From positions 1 through 12,435 of the forward strand of contig JADGIZ010000519.1 in assembly GCA_027604665.1 (NCBI GenBank): a DNA stretch of 12,435 bases, in the 5' to 3' direction. This DNA comes from Polyrhizophydium stewartii. Taxonomy: Eukaryota; Chytridiomycota; Chytridiomycetes; Rhizophydiales. Position numbers and translations under genes: made by a program. The notes beneath the pieces were generated by a model. It saw nothing but the letters and a program-made list of their open reading frames with translations, made no database searches and was not told the DNA's origin. The stretch's first letter is position 1; the number at the start of each line of letters is the position of its first letter. Below are positions 8,001-12,435 of this stretch, in pieces.

Positions 8001-11000
8001 GCCTTGGACATGGCCTCGGAATGGGCATTGGAAGCGTGCATCTCCTTGTCGAACTCTGAAATGAGCGTGGCCGTCTTGCCTGCAAGAAGCAGCTGCAGCA
8101 AATGACTATGCTCCGAGGTTTGCTCCATCAGAGTCCCGATTGTTTCGACAATCGCTGTCTGTGCATCTGAGCCTTGTATTGTTGCGGCGGCTTCTGCCGT
8201 CTCTGGCTGACTCGTCGGCGCCTGGATGAGTGCAAATGCGTTGCTTGCAAGAAGCTTGGCAGAGGCCGCATTGGCGATGCATCGGGTTGCTGCTGTTCGG
8301 ATCTGTGGGATGCGGGCGGGCAGCGTGTCAATCAACCTGTTGGCGGCAAGACCCAGCTCTGCAAGTCGCGCAAGCATCGTCGCAGGGATGCGACAAACAG
8401 CAAAGCAGCCGTGTGGACAGTACCTTGTTCATGCGAGCACGATTGAGCTCCATGGACTCCGTGAGCTCCTCCTCGGAGACTTCGTTGTTGTCGAACCATC
8501 TTGAACGCATTCAGGCGTAAACGTCAGCTGCAATCGGCGCGGCGTGGATGCAGCACTGCATGCGCGTTTGGCCATGCCGCACTTACAAATGTCTGATAGT
8601 CGTTTGCTTGAACCCGCTTGGTAAGGCAACCAGGCGGTTGTTTCTCAAATCCCTTTGTTGCAAAAGGATCGTCAGTTCAATCGACAATGCCGCGGTCAGT
8701 CAAGAGCTCAAATGCCGTGCGCAATCAAACTGCTGCCTTCATGAATACTCACAGGTACTCGAGCTGCAGGAGATTGCTGATTTGATCTGGGATCGAGGTG
8801 AGTCGGTTCTCGGCAAGGCGACTGAGCATTTTGCATCAGCAATTGCTTCGGCACAGCAAACAAAGCCAGAATCCAAGATGCGGCATTGAGCCGTGGGGCA
8901 ATCGTGTTACTCACAGGTTTTGCAGCATGCGGAGGCCGCCAATCGACGCAGGGAGCGACTCGAGCTGGTTCTTGTCAAGATTTCTGCGCTTTTGCATCAG
9001 CCTTTCATCTGCAAAGAAAATCATTTGCAGAGCACGCACAGAGTTTCGAGCTCTCTGAGGCGGCCAATCTCGTAAGGCAGCGAGGTGAGTTTGTTTTCCG
9101 AAAGTGAGCTTTCTACGACTCATCAGCACCAGTAACCATGCAAGCCAGACATTGCGCCATCAATCAGTATGCCTGATGCCACCCACAGTTCCACCAGTTT
9201 GCTGAGGCTGCCGATTGATGCGGGCAGCGACTCGAGCTGGTTGTCGTCAAGTTCACTGCACATCGCATCAGCTTTACATTCGCGAAGCTGAACACAGTCC
9301 CGAGGCACGCACAGCTCGGTAAGCTCTTTGAGCCCACCAATCGAATCAGGTAGCGAGGTGAGCTTGTTTTCTAAGAGCGAGCTTATCTCAATTCGTCAAC
9401 ACCAGATGCCAAGCCAGTCAGACCTCGCGCCATCAACCAGTATGCCGGATGCTTCTCACAGTTCCATCAGCTTGCTGAGGCTGCAGATCGATTCAGGCAG
9501 CGATTCGAACTGGTTTTTGTAAAGTTCACTGCACATTGCATCAGCTTCGCATCTGCAGACAGCTCCATCTCCACAGCACGCACAGCTTGAGGAGCCTCTT
9601 GAGACCGCCGATTGAATCAGGCAGCGACTTGAGCTCGTTGTCTGCAATCCCGCTTATCTCAACTTGTCAGCATTAGCTGCCATGCAAGTCATCCAGTGTG
9701 CCATCGGTCAGCCCTGCATATGCCACGCACATCTCCTCCAACTTCCTGAGGCTGCCGATCGATTCAGGCAGCGACTTGAGCCGGTTTCCGTCAAGATACC
9801 TGCGCATTGATTCAGCCGCATCATCAGCCAGCCAAACGCCTGTGGCGGCACGCACAGGTATACAAGTCCCTTGAGCCTTCCGATATCTTCGGGCAGCGAT
9901 GCGAGCTTATTCTCTCTGAGCGACCTATTCACAACTCGTCAGAATCAGCCGCCATGCGAGTCAAACATCGTGACATCAAACGGCACACAAGACGTCTCTC
10001 ACAGCTCCTGTAACTTTCCAAGTTGAACGATGGACGCAGGCAGCGACTCGAGCTGGTTGTTCTCGATTTTTCTGCGGATTGTGTAAGGTTTCTCGACGGC
10101 AGACAACGCAATAAGTATGGCACGCACAGCTCGACGAGCTCCTTGAGGTCACCGATGGAGTCCGGCAATTCCGTGATCTGGTTGTATGTCAGGTGCCTGC
10201 AGTTGCGCGTGCCCTCGTGCATCAGCAGCAGGTGCAAAGAAGACGGTTTTGCCTTGCCTTGACTCACAGTTTTTCAAGATGAAGGAAGCCGCCAATGAGC
10301 GGCGTCAGAGGTCCTTGGATATCCTCTTTTACAAGGTTGCTGCGAGGGTTGAGATGACACATCAGCCGGACGCAGGTCGCCAGCATGTGATGCAGGCGGC
10401 GACTTACAGGCAAACGAGCTGGCCATCTCTCCATTCCAGTCTGCTTGGTACTCCAAAAGGCGCTTTCTCATCAAAGGCGTGCGCATTGGCCGCCGTGATG
10501 CCCTTGCGTGCGCACCACTCGGGGAACACGGAGACCAGGCGCCATGCGTCTGTGCCGTCTGGCTGCTGCTCGACAAGGTCAGGAGCGTCGGCCAAGATCT
10601 CTCTCTCGGGCTCGGCAGCCGCGTCCTGGTCGGCGTTGTTTGCCGTCGCGGTTGGTGGATCAGGCGGTGCGGCAGCTGCGGTCTCGGCGGCAGCCGCTTC
10701 CTGGTCGGCGTTGTTTGCCGTCGCGGCTGGTGGATCAGGCGGTGCGGCAGCTGCGGTCTCGGCAGCAGCCTGCAATAACTGGCAATGCAGTGCGAGTCAG
10801 CACTCCAGCACGATCCTGTGAGGATGTACAGCAGCAACGCACCTGCTGCAGCTGAGCGATCCTGGCGTCAAAACCTTTGATGGACCTGCGGTTCTTGCGA
10901 GCGCTGAGCATCCGCATCACGACGTTCTCGGTGGCCGCCTCGGCAAGGAAACGGCTGATATCGCCGAGCGTGGACTTGATGTTGGCGAGGAGCGAAGGCA

Positions 11001-11202
11001 GGGCTTCGTTCCCGGCGACCTCGGGCAGACCGAGCGCCAGGTCGACGACGACCTGCGCGTGCTGCGCGAGGGCCTTGGCCTCGGTGCTGTTGGACCGCAG
11101 CTCGGCTGCACGGGCGACGATGGACTGCGCGAGCTCGCGCAGGCTGTTCTCGAGGCCGGCGGCGGCAGGGGCGGCGGCAGGGGCGGCGACGTCTCCCAAC
11201 AT
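5027..11202 (-). CDS. LRR protein with tandem pseudokinase and TKL-type kinase domains, 22 exons
   Basis: Exons: 11202-10843, 10769-10408, 10339-10268, 10196-10128, 10071-10003, 9924-9856, 9799-9731, 9652-9584, 9528-9460, 9381-9313, 9255-9187, 9108-9040, 8983-8915, 8821-8753, 8652-8587, 8499-8424, 8356-7917, 7810-7242, 7162-6423, 6327-6197, 6097-5523, 5445-5027. All junctions keep frame: 4569 bases, 1522 residues. Residues 1-120 are predicted helical and resemble MLKL N-terminal bundles (LGDISRFLAEA, KGFDARIAQLQQ). Residues 121-240 include a duplicated Ala/Pro-rich unit. Residues 241-540 are 13 LRRs of the form LxLxxNxLxSLPxSIGxLxxL. Residues 566-711 are a helical linker. Kinase 1 has GEGTLGEV (780-787) and Lys800, but HGGLRANA (891-898) and EFG (911-913) in place of HRDLKxxN and DFG, so it is probably a pseudokinase. 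Kinase 2 is complete: GKGGFGEV (1262-1269), Lys1282, Glu1299, HSDLRGDN (Asp1375, Asn1380), DFG (Asp1393), RWVAPEV. No signal peptide or membrane segment is evident, so a cytosolic protein phosphorylating Ser/Thr is expected. The start is the first ATG after an in-frame TGA; a more 5' exon is possible. Confidence 0.85.
8837..10196 (-). repeat. Five tandem ~272-bp units, each with two LRR exons and two introns
   Basis: Unit starts, read on the - strand, are 10196, 9924, 9652, 9381 and 9108, spaced 272, 272, 271 and 273 bases. Each unit is a 69-base exon, an intron of 55-57 bases starting GTGCGTGC, a second 69-base exon, and an intron of 78 bases (93 in the last unit). Introns in the same position are visibly similar: the 78-base ones at 9459-9382 and 9186-9109 share GGCATACTG, TTGATGGCGC and a GTGTTGACGA/GTGCTGATGA branch region. 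Each exon encodes one 23-residue LRR flanked by phase 2 introns, so units can be gained or lost without breaking frame. The flanking LRR exons (10339-10268, 8821-8753, 8652-8587) are more diverged. Confidence 0.9.
10624..10772 (-). repeat. Two direct copies of a 75-bp coding repeat
   Basis: Copies at 10624-10698 and 10699-10772 differ at only a few bases and encode a 25-residue unit, ETAAAAPPDPPxATANNADQ plus Ala, in exon 2 of the kinase gene. The composition suggests a flexible spacer between the N-terminal helices and the LRRs. The period is a multiple of three, so copy number can change in frame. Confidence 0.92.
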
Positions 11203-11343
11203 GCTGACGTTTGCCGGCAAGTGCTGCCGCAAGCCACACCCCCAAGATCACCGCCACACCAGCAACGCGTCCCTGGTCTGTCGCTTGGCCTAGCCAGGGC
11301 CTGAGTACCACAGCAGCACGGACAGAGGCTATCCGGGCGGCAC

Positions 11344-12130
11344 TCCTGCGTCGTAGCGCCGCCATGATCTGGCCCGTCCGGTATGACACAGCGGATCGGC
11401 TCGATGTTGCGGCTCTTGACGGCAGAGAGCAGGAGCGTTCGAGGCAGCCGTGCCTTTGAAATCAGAGAGCGGATCATCAGGACGGTGTGAATTTGGCCCT
11501 TGAGAGCGGCGTAGTCGAGCTGGACGGCCTCGGGCACGGCGACCTTCTCTTTGTAGAGTCGCTCGAGGAGTGCGTTGTAGCCCTCGCTGGCGGCCGCGAA
11601 CGCGAGATACTTTGGCCCATACCAGTTGAAGAGGTCGCCCCAGCTCATGCGGATGGCCAGGCGCAGGTAGACGGCGGGGTCGATCTTCAGGCCAACCGCG
11701 ACGACTTTGTCAAACGTGGGTCGGTCCGGATGGCCAGGACGACTGCGTCGCTTTCCTCGAGCGGCGGCAGACTCTTGAGCTCGCCGCTGTATCTGGACCG
11801 GACGGCCTCGTTCCAGATGTGCTCGTGGATGCTGGTCGACAGCGTTTCGGCCTCGGCGCGGCAGAGCTTGACGCTCAGGTACTGGTCGAGCGCGGGCGTG
11901 GCGTGGTGCTCCTCGAGTATCTCACGGTGGGCGTCGGGCGAGGCGGGGGCGGGCGAGTCAGGGGCAGCGACGAGCCCGCAAGGGGTGTCGGCGCAGGCGT
12001 CGGAGCTAGGGGCGGGTTGGCGTTCTCGGCGGGCGGCTCGGTTATGGTGGTGGGGATGAGGGCAAGAGCGGAGATTGCTCACCAGTGGCGAGGCATCCAC
12101 CGCCCGATCCACCACCGGCGCCGGCCGCAT
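11344..12130 (-). CDS. Uncharacterised ankyrin-like coding region with apparent 1-base frameshift; maybe 5' part of the kinase gene
   Basis: I do not recognise this gene by name. From the ATG at 12130 a Pro/Ala/Ser-rich start leads into EILEEHHATPALDQYLSVKL and SIHEHIWNEAV, with strongly G/C-ending codons, up to about 11721. The frame then stops at 11687, but a second frame from 11719 on continues as PTFDKVVAVGLKIDPAVYL, MSWGDLFNWYGPKYLAFAAA, DYAALKGQIHTVLMIRSL and LLLSAVKSRNIEPIRCVI. The last segments look like two to three degenerate ankyrin helix pairs. Adding one C to the CCC (- strand) at 11720-11718 would join the frames, so this is a sequencing error, a true lesion or an unrecognised intron. 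The second frame has no stop before 10917, inside kinase-gene exon 1 in another register, so this region must be spliced. A donor at 11343 and an acceptor at 11204 (140-base intron, phase 2) would join it in frame to the kinase gene start. Whether it is a separate gene is open. Confidence 0.5.
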
Positions 12131-12300
12131 CCCCCAAGCGCAGGCGTCGCCGCGCACCTCCAGATCCGCGCTTGGCCACTATCCGCGCAGCGACCGAGCG
12201 AGGCGGCGCTGCCAGCGCGCGGCCCAGGCCGCACGGCAGCGCACGAGCGCGGGACTCGGCGGCCCGCTGGCCGAGCGATAGCCCGCCTGATTGGCCGATT

Positions 12301-12344
12301 TTTGCGTTTCGCCGGGCATGACGGTAACTTTGAGGAAACGCAAA
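12301..12344. repeat. 10-bp inverted repeat around a 24-base spacer
   Basis: TTTGCGTTTC at 12301-12310 is matched exactly by its reverse complement GAAACGCAAA at 12335-12344. It lies about 170 bases upstream of the proposed - strand ATG at 12130, in otherwise GC-rich DNA. It could be a paired binding site for a dimeric factor; ACGCAAA/TTTGCGT cores loosely resemble cell-cycle (MCB/E2F-type) boxes. A chance match is possible. Confidence 0.45.
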
Positions 12345-12410
12345 TACGGCGCAAGCGAAGACGCCAACGAGGTCCAAGGCGGGTGACGCCCGCCGCCCCC
12401 CGCCCCCGCG

Positions 12411-12435
12411 CCCCCCCCCCCCCCCCCCCCCCCCC
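12411..12435. repeat. Poly-C tract (at least 25 C) at the window end
   Basis: The last 25 bases are all C and are preceded by CGCCCCCGCG, so the tract grades out of a C-rich stretch. It reaches the window edge, so its length is unknown. It may be a real G/C tract or an artefact at a contig end or in a gap. Confidence 0.9.

Larger units (their letters stand above)
12131..12435. other. GC-rich non-coding flank, likely promoter of the ankyrin-like region
   Basis: About 300 bases upstream (on the - strand) of the ATG at 12130. Frames on both strands are open but Arg/Ala-rich, low in complexity and without recognisable motifs. It contains a 10-bp inverted repeat and ends in a poly-C run, listed separately. 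No TATA-like element is clear. Confidence 0.45.

Noticed and set aside
6333..8064. Long + strand open frames (310 and 330 codons) opposite the kinase gene
   Set aside because: They lie antisense to clear kinase motifs and have no domain-like content; they are by-products of GC-rich codon bias.
8837..10196. Regularly spaced similar segments resembling a CRISPR array
   Set aside because: The repeats encode LRRs in a spliced gene, units are 272 bp, and there are no cas genes or unique short spacers.
11200..11345. Cysteine-rich frame (many Cys in about 50 residues) continuing the ankyrin-like frame
   Set aside because: Codon choice is not coding-like, no zinc-finger spacing is evident, and it overlaps the kinase gene start; more likely intron or leader.
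1..12435. tRNA, rRNA, transposase or prokaryotic operon signals
   Set aside because: None seen: no cloverleaf-like sequence, no transposase motifs or terminal inverted repeats, and the spliced genes rule out a prokaryotic reading.

Overview
The window looks like nuclear DNA from a GC-rich, intron-bearing eukaryote, probably a fungus or fungus-like opisthokont; an early-diverging (chytrid-like) fungus is my best guess. The reasons are short GT-AG introns (55-170 bases) with GTGCGT/GTGAGT donors and CTGAC/CTGAT branch-like motifs, strong G/C at third codon positions, a VPS26 that reads like fungal orthologues, and a soluble leucine-rich-repeat (LRR) TKL-type kinase. The lineage is inference and was not tested by any search.

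Layout, left to right. A (GT)n tract opens the window. ATE1 (arginyl-tRNA-protein transferase) follows on the + strand in four exons, 81-2210. Convergent to it is VPS26, the retromer arrestin-like subunit, on the - strand in at least four exons, about 2501-3911. Its core is clear, but its first residues and last exon are unresolved. About 1.1 kb without a convincing gene follows (3912-5026). From 11202 down to 5027 a single - strand gene can be read as 22 exons that join in phase to one frame of 1522 codons. In order it encodes a helical N-terminal region, an Ala/Pro-rich linker with a duplicated 25-residue unit, 13 LRRs with essentially one LRR per exon, a helical linker, a degenerate kinase domain and an intact kinase domain. 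Upstream on the same strand (11344-12130) is a coding-looking stretch with ankyrin-like helix pairs and one apparent frameshift. It may be a separate gene or the true 5' part of the kinase gene.

ATE1 and VPS26 are housekeeping genes (N-degron protein arginylation; endosome-to-Golgi retrieval) with no evident functional link to the rest. The notable part is the LRR-pseudokinase-kinase gene. It has a JAK-like order of pseudokinase then kinase, a possible MLKL-like helical bundle in front, and an LRR array grown by tandem copying of a 272-bp genomic unit that carries two exons and two introns. This suggests a cytosolic sensor or scaffold kinase with a fast-changing recognition region. That role is inferred from architecture only.
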